From contig JBAYIS010000011.1 in assembly GCA_041665525.1 (NCBI GenBank), forward strand, positions 1-64,000: a stretch of DNA of 64,000 nt, read 5' to 3'. The notes under the pieces are model-generated. The model did no database searches. It was given only the letters and a program-made list of their open reading frames with translations, and had not been told where the DNA came from. Shown here piece by piece: positions 27,189 through 35,560 of this stretch. A program made the translations under genes and the position numbers. The DNA comes from UBA8401 sp041665525. GTDB taxonomy: Bacteria; Bacteroidota; Ignavibacteria; UBA10030; UBA8401. Every line of letters begins with the position of its first letter. Positions within the stretch are counted from its first letter, which is position 1.

Positions 27189-28750
27189 CCATCCCGGAAT
27201 CCGACGGCGAGTCAGAAAAAAACCGAGGTATGATGGACGAACAACGGCCATCAGTATGGTTCCTTTTTCTATCGGTGACTCTTGCACTGCTCGCGCTCCC
27301 GTTCCTGTTCGTTACGTATGTTCCAAGCACCGATCTTCCTCAGCACCTTTCGCAGATCAAACTGTTTCTCTCCGCCGTATCCGCTCAGACTGACTCACCG
27401 TACACCATTCACTATTTTGGTGCGAACCTTTTAATATACTGGGTGATGCTGGTGTTCTGGTCGATCATCCCTCCGGTGCTTGCAGGGAAAGTGACGATGG
27501 TCGTTCTCGCGCTCTCCTGGGCGCTGGCAATATTTATTCTTGCCAGGAAGGAAGGCCGCTCTCCAATCGCCGCTATGCTCTCGTCGGTCGTGATCTTTAA
27601 CTCCAGTTTCTACTGGGGATTTGTCAATTATCTGATCGGGTTTCCACTCTTTGTCCTCTGGTACCTTATTGTTGTAAAACAGCATAAGGAGCATGTTACA
27701 TCTGCTCACGTTGCCGCGATTATGGTATTGAGCTTATTTCTTTTCTTTGCACATTCATTATGGCTGGTGCTCGCTGCTTCTGTATTGGTCGTACTTGATC
27801 TGATAAAGAGGGCAGGATGGAAAAATGTAATCGCACATATCGGCGCATTGATCCCCGCTATGATAGTGGCGGGATTGTGGTACCCGAAACTTGCTGCAAC
27901 ACGTACCACAATGGGATTCGATACATCGCCGCATTGGTTCGTCCTTCCGTATGAGCGGCTACATCCGCAATGGATTGTTAATGCTGTTTTTGGTGGCTTA
28001 CAGGGACCGTCGGAATGGATCATTCTTGCCAGCATCGTCCTGTGGATCGTCGTTTCCATTGCAAGTAATAAAAAGGAATTCTGGGCTCTCGTCAATAAAG
28101 ATCTGTTCATTATCGGCATCTTTCTGATCATTGGCGTTTTCGGACTACCGGATAAATTCATGAACACAATCTCGTTCGCATCACGCTGGTTTCCTGTTGC
28201 GATGATCGTTCTGCTGCTGTCGCTGCCGATACCACGAATTCCACAAGTTGTCTACGGTGCTGCTGCATTCTTCCTACTGTTTTTGTTCACCGTAACTACA
28301 GCATTTGCCTGGAGCCGTTTTGAACAAAACGAGCTGAGCGGCTTATCGGAAGCGCTGGAACAGGTACCGGAGAATGTCCGTGTGTTGGGTTTGGACTATG
28401 TTAAGAAAAGCCAGTACATCGATGGGCGTCCATTTATTCAAACATTTTCTTACGCTCAAGTGCTTCACGGTGGAACGCTGAATTTTTCCTTCGCCGAACA
28501 CAACAGCGGTATCGTCGTCCCGAACTCTATCTCATCGGTACCGCAATGGACACCAGGATTGGAATGGGTGCCGGAATATGTTCTGCAGGAGGACATCCAA
28601 AAATTTGATGTCGTGCTCATCAATGCGCCGGAAGATCTCCACGCAATGATGCCGTCGCTCGCGCCGCTTACCCCCATTACGATTGATGGTCGATGGAGAT
28701 TATATCAAGTCCAAAAATCCGGCCGAAAAGGTTTTGTCATCACCTTTTAA
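27185..28750 (+). CDS. Polytopic membrane protein, possible GT-C-like
   Basis: A 521-residue integral membrane protein with about ten to twelve hydrophobic segments between residues 22 and 385, then a soluble C-terminal domain of about 130 residues. Its ATG overlaps the preceding stop (ATGA). The first extracytoplasmic loop contains the acidic motif STDLPQHLSQI, in the place where GT-C glycosyltransferases carry catalytic Asp/Glu residues. Together with the topology this suggests a GT-C or mannosyltransferase-like membrane enzyme, but I recognise no family with certainty. Translational coupling to a flavoprotein does not clarify its role. An internal Met (MMDEQRPS) is an alternative start. 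Confidence 0.7.
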   Translation: MTIPESDGESEKNRGMMDEQRPSVWFLFLSVTLALLALPFLFVTYVPSTDLPQHLSQIKLFLSAVSAQTDSPYTIHYFGANLLIYWVMLVFWSIIPPVLAGKVTMVVLALSWALAIFILARKEGRSPIAAMLSSVVIFNSSFYWGFVNYLIGFPLFVLWYLIVVKQHKEHVTSAHVAAIMVLSLFLFFAHSLWLVLAASVLVVLDLIKRAGWKNVIAHIGALIPAMIVAGLWYPKLAATRTTMGFDTSPHWFVLPYERLHPQWIVNAVFGGLQGPSEWIILASIVLWIVVSIASNKKEFWALVNKDLFIIGIFLIIGVFGLPDKFMNTISFASRWFPVAMIVLLLSLPIPRIPQVVYGAAAFFLLFLFTVTTAFAWSRFEQNELSGLSEALEQVPENVRVLGLDYVKKSQYIDGRPFIQTFSYAQVLHGGTLNFSFAEHNSGIVVPNSISSVPQWTPGLEWVPEYVLQEDIQKFDVVLINAPEDLHAMMPSLAPLTPITIDGRWRLYQVQKSGRKGFVITF

Positions 28751-28975
28751 AGAAAAATGTGTTGTTCGTCCTGTCTGCAACTTCGGCCGAAGAATAACAA
28801 TCCTCATCAAAGCTCCATAGTGCGAAAGTGAACTGAATCCTCAGTTTGCAGGCGGTTCTATGGATGATAAACGGATTCTGAAATCGGGAAAATTACGAGA
28901 TTGTCGAAAGAGAGAACGGGAACCTTGTTGTGTCTTAATTTAACATATAACGTTCTGCCGAACTCGTTTCGGCAT

Positions 28976-29040
28976 CTTTTAATAGTAAAGATGCTGACAT
29001 CCGTCAGTGACGAAGTCATCACTTCGTGACATGACGTTAT
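28976..29040. repeat. Dispersed repeat in metH upstream spacer
   Basis: AAGATGCTGACATCCGTCAG followed by GAAGTCATCACTTCGTGACA and TGACG matches modules at about 8580-8660 and 11365. The rest of 28751-29110 holds no gene I can support. Confidence 0.55.
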
Positions 29041-29110
29041 TCAGAAGTTTCAAATTAAGACTCTACCGGGAACCTTCCTTTGTTGTAATTAATAGATCAC
29101 TTGAGTACAT

Positions 29111-29180
29111 TACACCAGTGGCGATTTGAAACCGACAGCTTGCAGCCACTCAATTTGTGAAAAATTGCTAAAGCGTCGAT
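29111..29180 (+). ncRNA. SAM-II riboswitch aptamer
   Basis: The segment fits the SAM-II (metA RNA) consensus closely. P1: AGTGGC (29117-29122) pairs with GCCACT (29145-29150). The loop holds GATTTG (29122-29127), CCGAC and GCTTGCA in the conserved order. After an A/T-rich linker comes GCTAAAGCG (29167-29175), the conserved 3' pseudoknot strand; CGAC (29133-29136) can pair with GTCG (29175-29178). SAM-II aptamers bind S-adenosylmethionine and switch off methionine-synthesis genes, usually at translation. The first methionine gene downstream is metH at 29704, but a four-helix-bundle gene lies between. Called by eye from the remembered consensus; a covariance-model search would settle it. Confidence 0.82.
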
Positions 29181-29203
29181 GGAAGTTCATTCACCCTCGA
29201 CGT
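29173..29203 (+). promoter_or_regulatory. Hairpin competing with the SAM-II pseudoknot
   Basis: CGTCGATGG (29174-29182) can pair with CCCTCGACG (29194-29202) with one mismatch. The 5' arm includes the GTCG that closes the aptamer pseudoknot, so the two structures exclude each other. A GGGGGTG follows at 29215-29221, which could have been a ribosome-binding site in an ancestral arrangement. Confidence 0.45.
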
Positions 29204-29247
29204 ATTGTACGATCGGGGGTGTTTCATTTTTGGGAGTAGCAGTTTTT

Positions 29248-29282
29248 GAGTGGACAGTATTTAGTTATCAGTAATGAGTTTT
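29248..29282 (+). repeat. Left arm of imperfect inverted repeat around four-helix-bundle gene
   Basis: Its reverse complement begins AAAACTCATTACTGATAACT and continues to GTCCACTC. It resembles 29672-29700 (AAAACTCACAACTGAAAACT then GTTGACTCA), which lies on the other side of the small gene. Confidence 0.6.
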
Positions 29283-29297
29283 CCAATGGAGCGATAA

Positions 29298-29651
29298 ATG
29301 CAAGATTATCGAAAACTGATAGTATGGGAAAAAGCACACAAGGCAACTCTTGAAATCTATTTCCTGACGAAATCCTTCCCAAAGGATGAACTCTATGGAA
29401 TTGTGTCACAATTGCGTAGATCTGTCAGTTCTATCCCAGCGAACATTGTCGAAGGTTGTGGTAGAAAAACGAAAGCAGATTTTGCCAGGTTTTTAAATAT
29501 TGCAATCGGCTCTTCCAACGAAACGGAATATTTTTTATTGCTCGCAAAAGATTTGGGATATATCTCTCAATCTGACCATGAACATGTCTGCGCTTCCATC
29601 ATAGACATAAGAAAAATGTTAGTTTCCTTATCATCAAAAGTACAAAAATAG
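29298..29651 (+). CDS. Four-helix-bundle protein (S23/IVP family)
   Basis: A 117-residue protein of the four-helix-bundle family (PF05635) first seen in intervening sequences of 23S rRNA genes and related in fold to the Avd protein of diversity-generating retroelements. Landmarks: LIVWEKAHKATLEIYFLT, then FPKDELYGIVSQLRRSVSSI, then PANIVEGCGRKTKADFARFL and IAIGSSNETEYFLLLAKDL. It has a good GGAG site 8 bases upstream. It is bracketed by imperfect inverted repeats and lies between a SAM-II aptamer and metH, so it looks like a small mobile or domesticated cassette. Such genes are often found as isolated, scattered copies. The biochemical role is unknown. Confidence 0.92.
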   Translation: MQDYRKLIVWEKAHKATLEIYFLTKSFPKDELYGIVSQLRRSVSSIPANIVEGCGRKTKADFARFLNIAIGSSNETEYFLLLAKDLGYISQSDHEHVCASIIDIRKMLVSLSSKVQK

Positions 29652-29671
29652 TGTTGAAATCAAATTTACTC

Positions 29672-29700
29672 AAAACTCACAACTGAAAACTGTTGACTCA
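29672..29700 (+). repeat. Right arm of imperfect inverted repeat around four-helix-bundle gene
   Basis: AAAACTCACAACTGAAAACT followed by GTTGACTCA; pairs imperfectly with 29248-29282. It ends 3 bases before the metH ATG and occupies the place where a metH ribosome-binding site would be expected. Confidence 0.6.
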
Positions 29701-29703
29701 TCA

Positions 29704-32700
29704 ATGGCAAAAAACTTTCATCAAATATTAAATCAAAAAATCGTCGTCTTCGACGGTGCCATGGGCACAAACATTCAGACGCAAAACCTTTCCGCGGATG
29801 ATTTCGGCGGTGAACATTTTAATGGATGCAACGAATATCTTCTGGTAACGAAGCCGGCGGCTATCGAAAAAGTCCATGCGGATTTTCTGTCAGTCGGTGT
29901 GGATGTGATAGAAACCGATACGTTCGGTTCATCTTCCATCGTACTGGCAGAGTATGGACTTCAGGACCGTGCATATGAAATCAGCAAACTCGGCGCAACG
30001 CTTGCCAAAAAGGTAGCAAAAGAGTTTTCGACCGCTGCACATCCTCGGTTCGTTGCCGGTTCAATTGGCCCGACAACAAAACTCCCTTCGCTGGGTCACA
30101 TTGCCTATGCGGATATGGAGAAATCCTATTACGAACAGGTTGCAGGATTAGTGGATGGCGGTGCTGATCTTTTGATGATTGAAACGTCTCAGGATCTGTT
30201 GCAAGTAAAAGCAGCACTCGGCGCGGCGTTCCGGTATTTTGGCGACAAACGAATAAAATTGCCGGTGATCAGTTCCATCACCATCGAAACAATGGGGACG
30301 ATGCTGATGGGGACAGAGATTAACGCGGCGCTGACCGCCCTGGAGCCGTACGATATCTCCGTGATCGGTATGAATTGTGCTACCGGACCGAAAGAGATGT
30401 CCGAACACATCCGGTATCTCACTCAAAATTCCCGAATCCCTGTTTCGTGCATACCCAATGCGGGCCTGCCGGAAAATGTCGGCGGTGTTGCACACTATCA
30501 TTTGTCTCCGGACGAGATGGTGCATTGGCTCTCGCACTTTGTAAAAGATTTCGGCGTGAATGTTGTCGGCGGCTGCTGCGGTACGACGCCTGACCATTTG
30601 AAAGCAGTCGTGAACGCGTTGAATGGAATTGCACCCAAACAGCGCACGATCGAATATCAACCATCGGTCTCCAGTTTGTATTCCAGCGTAACAATGGAGA
30701 TGACACCCGCGCCGCTCATCGTCGGCGAACGGACGAACGCGAACGGTTCCAAAAAATTCCGTGAACTCCTCCAGAAAGAGGACTACGACGGAATGGTGAT
30801 GATGGCGAAAGAAGCGATCAAAGAAGGGGCGCATGTTCTTGATGTTTGTGTCGCATATGTCGGCAGGGACGAGGTCCGCGATATGAAGGAATTCGTTTCC
30901 CGATTAAACACGCAGGTCCCGTTGCCGCTGGTGATTGATTCGACCGAAGCAAATGTCATCGAAGCAGCGCTGCAACTGTGTGCAGGGAAAGCGATTATCA
31001 ATTCCATCAATCTTGAAGACGGTGAGGAACGGATCGAAAAAGTCATTCCTTTGTGTAAGAAGTACGGTGCTGCCGTCGTTGCACTGACTATTGACGAACG
31101 CGGAATGGCAAAAACAGCACAGGATAAATTCGAGATCGCTGAGAGGATATATGAGCTGGTGGTGAACAAATATGGAATGAAACCGAGCGATCTCATTTTT
31201 GATACGCTGACATTCACGCTCGGCAGCGGAGACGAGGAATTCCGCAAAGCGGGAATCGAGACGATCGAAGCTATTAAACTGATCAAAGCCAAATTTCCCG
31301 AAGTTGGTTTTGTGCTCGGTGTCAGCAATATATCGTTCGGACTTTCACCGCATATCCGGCACGACCTGAACTCCGTTTTCCTGCACTATGCGATCGAAGC
31401 CGGACTATCGCAGGCAATCGTCAACGCACAAAAGATTAAACCGCTGTATAAAATCGATGAACGGGGACGTGAATTGTGCAAACAGTTGGTCTTTGATGAA
31501 CGCAAGTTCGAAGGTGAACAATGTGTTTACGATCCGCTCTCGGAGTTGATGGCCTTCTATGCGGATAAGAAGTCCGATATGAAAGCGGAAAAGAAGGAAC
31601 GCGCCGGCACGATCGAAGAAATCCTTCAAAACCGGATCATTGACGGTGATAAAATCGATGTGAACATCGATCTTGATGTAGCGATGAAAAAATATACGCC
31701 GTTGCAGATCATTAACGAAGTTCTGCTGAAAGGGATGAAAGTGGTCGGTGAACTGTTCGGCAAAGGAGAGATGCAGCTGCCGTTCGTGCTGCAATCCGCA
31801 GAGACGATGAAGGCGTCAGTTGCCTATCTTGAACAATTCATGGAAAAGTCCGACGCGACAAACAAAGGATCTATGGTGCTCGCTACGGTGAAAGGTGATG
31901 TGCATGATATCGGTAAGAATTTGGTCGACATCATTCTGACCAATAATGGCTATAAAGTGTATAATCTCGGCATCAAACAGCCGTTGGAGAATATTCTTCA
32001 TGCATGGGAAGAGCATAAAGCGGATGCGATCGGTATGAGCGGTCTGCTGGTGAAATCCACCGCCATCATGAAAGAAAATCTGGAACTGATGAATGAACGG
32101 GATCTGATCCCGCCGGTCGTCTTGGGGGGAGCGGCACTGACTCGACGATTTGTGGAAAATGATCTCCGTTCGTTGTACAAAGGAACTGTTGTTTATGCCA
32201 GCGATGCATTCGATGGATTGCGTTTTATGGAGCAGTTGAAAACCAAAGGGATCGAAAGCTTTGCAGTTTCTTCGCCGGTGCAGGCTCTATCCGAAGAGGA
32301 TGGGGAAGAACTGCTGACCGGTTCTGAAGCCAAGATCGCGGCAGCACTGAAAGAAAATTCTGATTTGCCGTTACGTTCGAAAGTATCGGCGGATGTCATC
32401 GTTCCAACGCCGCCGTTCTGGGGGACGAAGGTCGTAGAGAACATTTCTCTTGATGAGATCTTTGAATACATCAACGAAGCGGCGTTGATCAAAGGACAGT
32501 GGCAGGTGAGAAAAGGTAAACGGAGCGAAGAGGAATACAAGCAACAGGTGGAAGAAAAGGTCCGACCGGATTTGAATCGCTTAAAAGAACAGTCTAAACG
32601 CGAACAGTTGTTGCAGCCGAAAGTGGTGTATGGATTTTTCCCGTGCAATTCTGAAGAAAACGATCTGATCATCTATCAAGATGATCTGAAAACGGAACGG

Positions 32701-33195
32701 ATGCGTTTTACTTTCCCGCGTCAAAATGATGACCGCTTGCTTTGCCTTTCTGACTATTTCGTTTCCAAAGGTTCCGGCAGAATCGATGTCGTTTCATTCC
32801 ATATGGTCACTATGGGAAAGAAAGCATCGGAACATTCTGCAAAACTATATGCGGCGAATGATTATAAAGAGTACCTGTACTTCCATGGATTGAGCGTCGA
32901 ATCGGCAGAAGCGCTGGCAGAGATGTGGCATAAAAAGATCCGTGCAGAATTGAAAATCGACAGTAAGGATGCAAAAGAGATTAAACGGTTGTTCAGTCAG
33001 GGATATCAAGGGTCGCGATATAGTTTCGGATATCCTGCATGTCCAAATCTGGAAGATCATGTAAAGCTGTTCCAGCTTCTTCAGCCGGAACGGATCGGCG
33101 TGCATATAACAGAAGAGTTTATGCTTGAGCCGGAACAATCAACCGACGCGATCATCGTACATCATCCGGAAGCAAAATATTTTAACATTAAGTAA
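29704..33195 (+). CDS. metH: Cobalamin-dependent methionine synthase
   Basis: A 1163-residue cytoplasmic enzyme transferring a methyl group from methyltetrahydrofolate to homocysteine through cobalamin. All four modules are present. Homocysteine domain (about 1-310) with zinc ligands Cys225, Cys291 and Cys292 (GGCCGTTPDH). Pterin-binding barrel (about 335-600) with ERTNANGSKKF and DVCVAYVGRD. Cobalamin cap and Rossmann domains (about 640-870) with the cobalt ligand His734 in DVHDIGKN and the MSGLLVKST segment. C-terminal reactivation domain (about 890-1163) with SRYSFGYPACPNLEDH and EPEQST, which binds S-adenosylmethionine. Slightly shorter than the E. coli enzyme. No Shine-Dalgarno is visible; an inverted-repeat arm abuts the ATG. 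A SAM-II aptamer ~520 bases upstream suggests ancestral SAM control. Confidence 0.97.
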   Translation: MAKNFHQILNQKIVVFDGAMGTNIQTQNLSADDFGGEHFNGCNEYLLVTKPAAIEKVHADFLSVGVDVIETDTFGSSSIVLAEYGLQDRAYEISKLGATLAKKVAKEFSTAAHPRFVAGSIGPTTKLPSLGHIAYADMEKSYYEQVAGLVDGGADLLMIETSQDLLQVKAALGAAFRYFGDKRIKLPVISSITIETMGTMLMGTEINAALTALEPYDISVIGMNCATGPKEMSEHIRYLTQNSRIPVSCIPNAGLPENVGGVAHYHLSPDEMVHWLSHFVKDFGVNVVGGCCGTTPDHLKAVVNALNGIAPKQRTIEYQPSVSSLYSSVTMEMTPAPLIVGERTNANGSKKFRELLQKEDYDGMVMMAKEAIKEGAHVLDVCVAYVGRDEVRDMKEFVSRLNTQVPLPLVIDSTEANVIEAALQLCAGKAIINSINLEDGEERIEKVIPLCKKYGAAVVALTIDERGMAKTAQDKFEIAERIYELVVNKYGMKPSDLIFDTLTFTLGSGDEEFRKAGIETIEAIKLIKAKFPEVGFVLGVSNISFGLSPHIRHDLNSVFLHYAIEAGLSQAIVNAQKIKPLYKIDERGRELCKQLVFDERKFEGEQCVYDPLSELMAFYADKKSDMKAEKKERAGTIEEILQNRIIDGDKIDVNIDLDVAMKKYTPLQIINEVLLKGMKVVGELFGKGEMQLPFVLQSAETMKASVAYLEQFMEKSDATNKGSMVLATVKGDVHDIGKNLVDIILTNNGYKVYNLGIKQPLENILHAWEEHKADAIGMSGLLVKSTAIMKENLELMNERDLIPPVVLGGAALTRRFVENDLRSLYKGTVVYASDAFDGLRFMEQLKTKGIESFAVSSPVQALSEEDGEELLTGSEAKIAAALKENSDLPLRSKVSADVIVPTPPFWGTKVVENISLDEIFEYINEAALIKGQWQVRKGKRSEEEYKQQVEEKVRPDLNRLKEQSKREQLLQPKVVYGFFPCNSEENDLIIYQDDLKTERMRFTFPRQNDDRLLCLSDYFVSKGSGRIDVVSFHMVTMGKKASEHSAKLYAANDYKEYLYFHGLSVESAEALAEMWHKKIRAELKIDSKDAKEIKRLFSQGYQGSRYSFGYPACPNLEDHVKLFQLLQPERIGVHITEEFMLEPEQSTDAIIVHHPEAKYFNIK

Positions 33196-33278
33196 CATGT
33201 TTTTCCTACTTTCTTCGGCTGCGATTAATGATTATATTCGACTGAAGATTTTAAATTTTTGAAAGGACCAATGACCAT

Positions 33279-33914
33279 ATGTCTCAACTCATTTTAATCC
33301 GCCATGGTGAATCGCAATGGAATCTCGAAAACCGTTTCACCGGTTGGGTAGATGTACCGCTTTCTCCCAAAGGCGAGCAAGAAGCGAAAGCAGCGGGAGA
33401 GAAACTCAAATCCTATAAATTCGACAAAGCATTTACTTCCGTACTCCAGCGTGCAAACAACACGTTGAAATTCATTTTACAGGCAAACGGCCAGAATGAT
33501 CTTCCAACGGAGTATGATGTTGCATTGAACGAGCGCCATTACGGTGCGCTTCAGGGATTGAACAAAGCGGAAACAGCGCAAAAATACGGCGACGATCAGG
33601 TGAAGATCTGGCGTCGCAGCTACGACGTTCCTCCGCCGAAGGAAAAGACGGAATTGAATCCGGAAGGGATCAGTGAAAGCCTGAAAGATACCGCTGCCCG
33701 CACTCTTCCTTATTGGGAGAAAAAAATATTCCCTGAAATCAAAAATGGGAAAAATATCATTGTTGCAGCCCACGGCAACAGCCTGCGTTCTATCGTCATG
33801 CATCTCGATAATCTCACAAAAGAACAGGTTTTGGAGTTGAATATCCCGACCGGTGCGCCGTTATTATATGTTTTCGATGCAAATGGCACGATTGTTGAAA
33901 AGAAATACTTATAA
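33279..33914 (+). CDS. gpmA: 2,3-bisphosphoglycerate-dependent phosphoglycerate mutase
   Basis: A 211-residue cytoplasmic glycolytic enzyme interconverting 3- and 2-phosphoglycerate. The histidine-phosphatase motif LIRHGESQWN places the phosphorylated His at residue 9; further active-site residues are Glu85 in LNERHYGALQGLNK, a hallmark of the dPGM group, and His165 in VAAHGNSLRS. It is somewhat shorter than the ~230-250-residue bacterial average, with the loss in the C-terminal tail. An AAAGGA lies 11 bases upstream of the ATG at 33279; an out-of-frame ATG at 33271 opens only a 9-codon frame. It stands alone between metH and a ferredoxin gene. Confidence 0.95.
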   Translation: MSQLILIRHGESQWNLENRFTGWVDVPLSPKGEQEAKAAGEKLKSYKFDKAFTSVLQRANNTLKFILQANGQNDLPTEYDVALNERHYGALQGLNKAETAQKYGDDQVKIWRRSYDVPPPKEKTELNPEGISESLKDTAARTLPYWEKKIFPEIKNGKNIIVAAHGNSLRSIVMHLDNLTKEQVLELNIPTGAPLLYVFDANGTIVEKKYL

Positions 33915-34037
33915 AAGACGTAAAGAAAGAATTATTGAAATAAGATTCTTTTGTCCGTTGTTTTCCAATATTGAGTTTCGAACAAGTTTTCATTATTATT
34001 TCAAAAGCTACTTTGTAACTATCGAGGAGAAACTACT

Positions 34038-34376
34038 ATGGCAACCTTTATCACCGAAGAATGTATCAACTGTGGAGCATGCGAACCAGAATGTCCGAAT
34101 ACCGCTATCTATGCCGGCGGCGCTCAATATGATTTTAAAGGCGGAAAGCACGACGCAATTTCGAATGACTTCTATTATATCGTGCCGGATAAATGCACAG
34201 AGTGCGTCGGTCATTTCGACCAGGAACAATGCGCTGCAGTGTGCCCAGTAGATTGCTGCGTCCCCGATCCGAACCATGCAGAAACCGAAGATGTTCTGTT
34301 TGCACGCGCAAAAGAGATTCATCCGGAACGTGCATTTGCAGAATTAAGTGCATCAAATTCCCGCTTCAGAAAATAA
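34038..34376 (+). CDS. 2[4Fe-4S] ferredoxin (YfhL/Alvin-like)
   Basis: A 112-residue electron carrier with two tetranuclear cluster sites. The first is CINCGACEPECP near the N-terminus. The second is expanded: CTECVGHFDQEQCAAVCP, with an 8-residue insert between the second and third Cys as in Allochromatium-type ferredoxins and YfhL, followed by VDCC. A C-terminal helix (EDVLFARAKEIHPERAF) is also characteristic of that group. A strong GAGGAG site precedes the ATG and a terminator follows, so it is monocistronic. The partner enzyme cannot be told from context. Confidence 0.93.
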   Translation: MATFITEECINCGACEPECPNTAIYAGGAQYDFKGGKHDAISNDFYYIVPDKCTECVGHFDQEQCAAVCPVDCCVPDPNHAETEDVLFARAKEIHPERAFAELSASNSRFRK

Positions 34377-34400
34377 TATCTGAAAGCAATGGTGTTAAGA

Positions 34401-34432
34401 AAGTCGGTTCATATCCTGAACCGACTTTTTTT
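34401..34432 (+). terminator. Rho-independent terminator after ferredoxin gene
   Basis: Ten-base perfect stem AAGTCGGTTC (34401-34410) with GAACCGACTT (34418-34427), 7-base loop, then a T-run to 34432. Confidence 0.9.
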
Positions 34433-34606
34433 ATGGGGTTATCATTCGGGCAGGTGTTACGACTTGTCACCGCGAGAAGTGCAACAGAGAAGTGATACTC
34501 TGTTCATCCTAAAAAATAATTGGTACACTGCGAACTTAATTTGTCAAGATTGGGTTTATATCTGAGTATATCTCGTATGTAGGTGTCACACTTTTACATT
34601 CTCGCC

Positions 34607-35458
34607 ATGAAATTACGATATCATAGAAATAGTACTAAGGGAAAGTTATTTTTATTTCAAAATGAAAATAGCTTAAATGATGTAATGCATTCTCGTCGTG
34701 AAAAAGAAAATTGTTATATCATAGCGTGGAATAGAGGGAGCGCGCAAAAAACAGTTGTCGACGGAATGACATTTGCGTTTTCTCGTAATTCCATCCTGCC
34801 TATACTCTCTCATCAAAACATTTATTTTGAAAATCCCCGGGACGTTGTCATCTGGGAGTTCAACAGCGATTTTTACTGTATTTTTGATCACGATGACGAA
34901 GTGGGATGCGCAGGGTTTTTATATTATAATTCTTCCAAAACGCTGTTTATTTCTTTGGATGATTCAGAAGTCCAAAAAATGGATTTGTTGTTGAATATGT
35001 TTATTGAAGAGTTAACATCGCAGGATACTATTCAACATGAGATGTTGAGAATGTTGTTAGGGAATCTCATCATCAAGCTTACTAGACTTGCGAAGATTCA
35101 GTATCTCGATCACAATAGTGATGAAAGTAACTTTAAAGTTATTCGTGAATTTAATTATCACGTGGAGCATCATTTCCGGAAACAGCACACTGTTCAATTC
35201 TATGCTGACCTGCTGGCAAAATCCTCGAAAACACTTTCAAATCTGTTCGGACGCTATAGCGATAAAAGTCCGTTACAAGTAATTCATTTTCGAATTATGT
35301 GGGAGGCGAAACGTTTAATGCACTATACGAATAAATCAATAAAGGAAATTGCATACGATCTTGGCTTTGACGATGCTGCACACTTTAGCAAGTTTTTTAA
35401 GAAACTCTCCGGTGTAAATCCTTCCACGTTTAAGATGTCGCTTAACGAGAACCAATAA
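34607..35458 (+). CDS. AraC-family transcriptional regulator
   Basis: A 283-residue DNA-binding regulator. The N-terminal ~170 residues form a ligand-sensing region with no recognised motif. The C-terminal ~100 residues hold the paired helix-turn-helix domain: VQFYADLLAKSSKTLSNLF for the first HTH and IKEIAYDLGFDDAAHFSKFF followed by KKLSGVNPSTFK for the second, the classic AraC signature. The ATG at 34607 is used here; a GTG eight codons earlier is equally open, and neither has a clear Shine-Dalgarno. It is 102 bases upstream of, and in the same direction as, the AhpD-like gene, a natural candidate target. More AT-rich than the housekeeping genes nearby. Confidence 0.9.
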   Translation: MKLRYHRNSTKGKLFLFQNENSLNDVMHSRREKENCYIIAWNRGSAQKTVVDGMTFAFSRNSILPILSHQNIYFENPRDVVIWEFNSDFYCIFDHDDEVGCAGFLYYNSSKTLFISLDDSEVQKMDLLLNMFIEELTSQDTIQHEMLRMLLGNLIIKLTRLAKIQYLDHNSDESNFKVIREFNYHVEHHFRKQHTVQFYADLLAKSSKTLSNLFGRYSDKSPLQVIHFRIMWEAKRLMHYTNKSIKEIAYDLGFDDAAHFSKFFKKLSGVNPSTFKMSLNENQ

Positions 35459-35560
35459 GGGAAGAATTGCCAATCTTTCGGGAAATGTGTCCATTTCTTG
35501 GGATGGGATTCTATGATATTTTTGTGGTGTCAATTCATTTAATAAACATATGGAGACACG

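Noticed and set aside
29298..29651. Diversity-generating retroelement (Avd-like gene)
   Set aside because: The four-helix-bundle protein is related in fold to Avd, but no reverse transcriptase and no template/variable repeat pair is present nearby.
33271..33297. ATG at 33271 as gpmA start or leader peptide
   Set aside because: It is out of frame with gpmA and ends after nine codons; nothing suggests a regulatory leader peptide.
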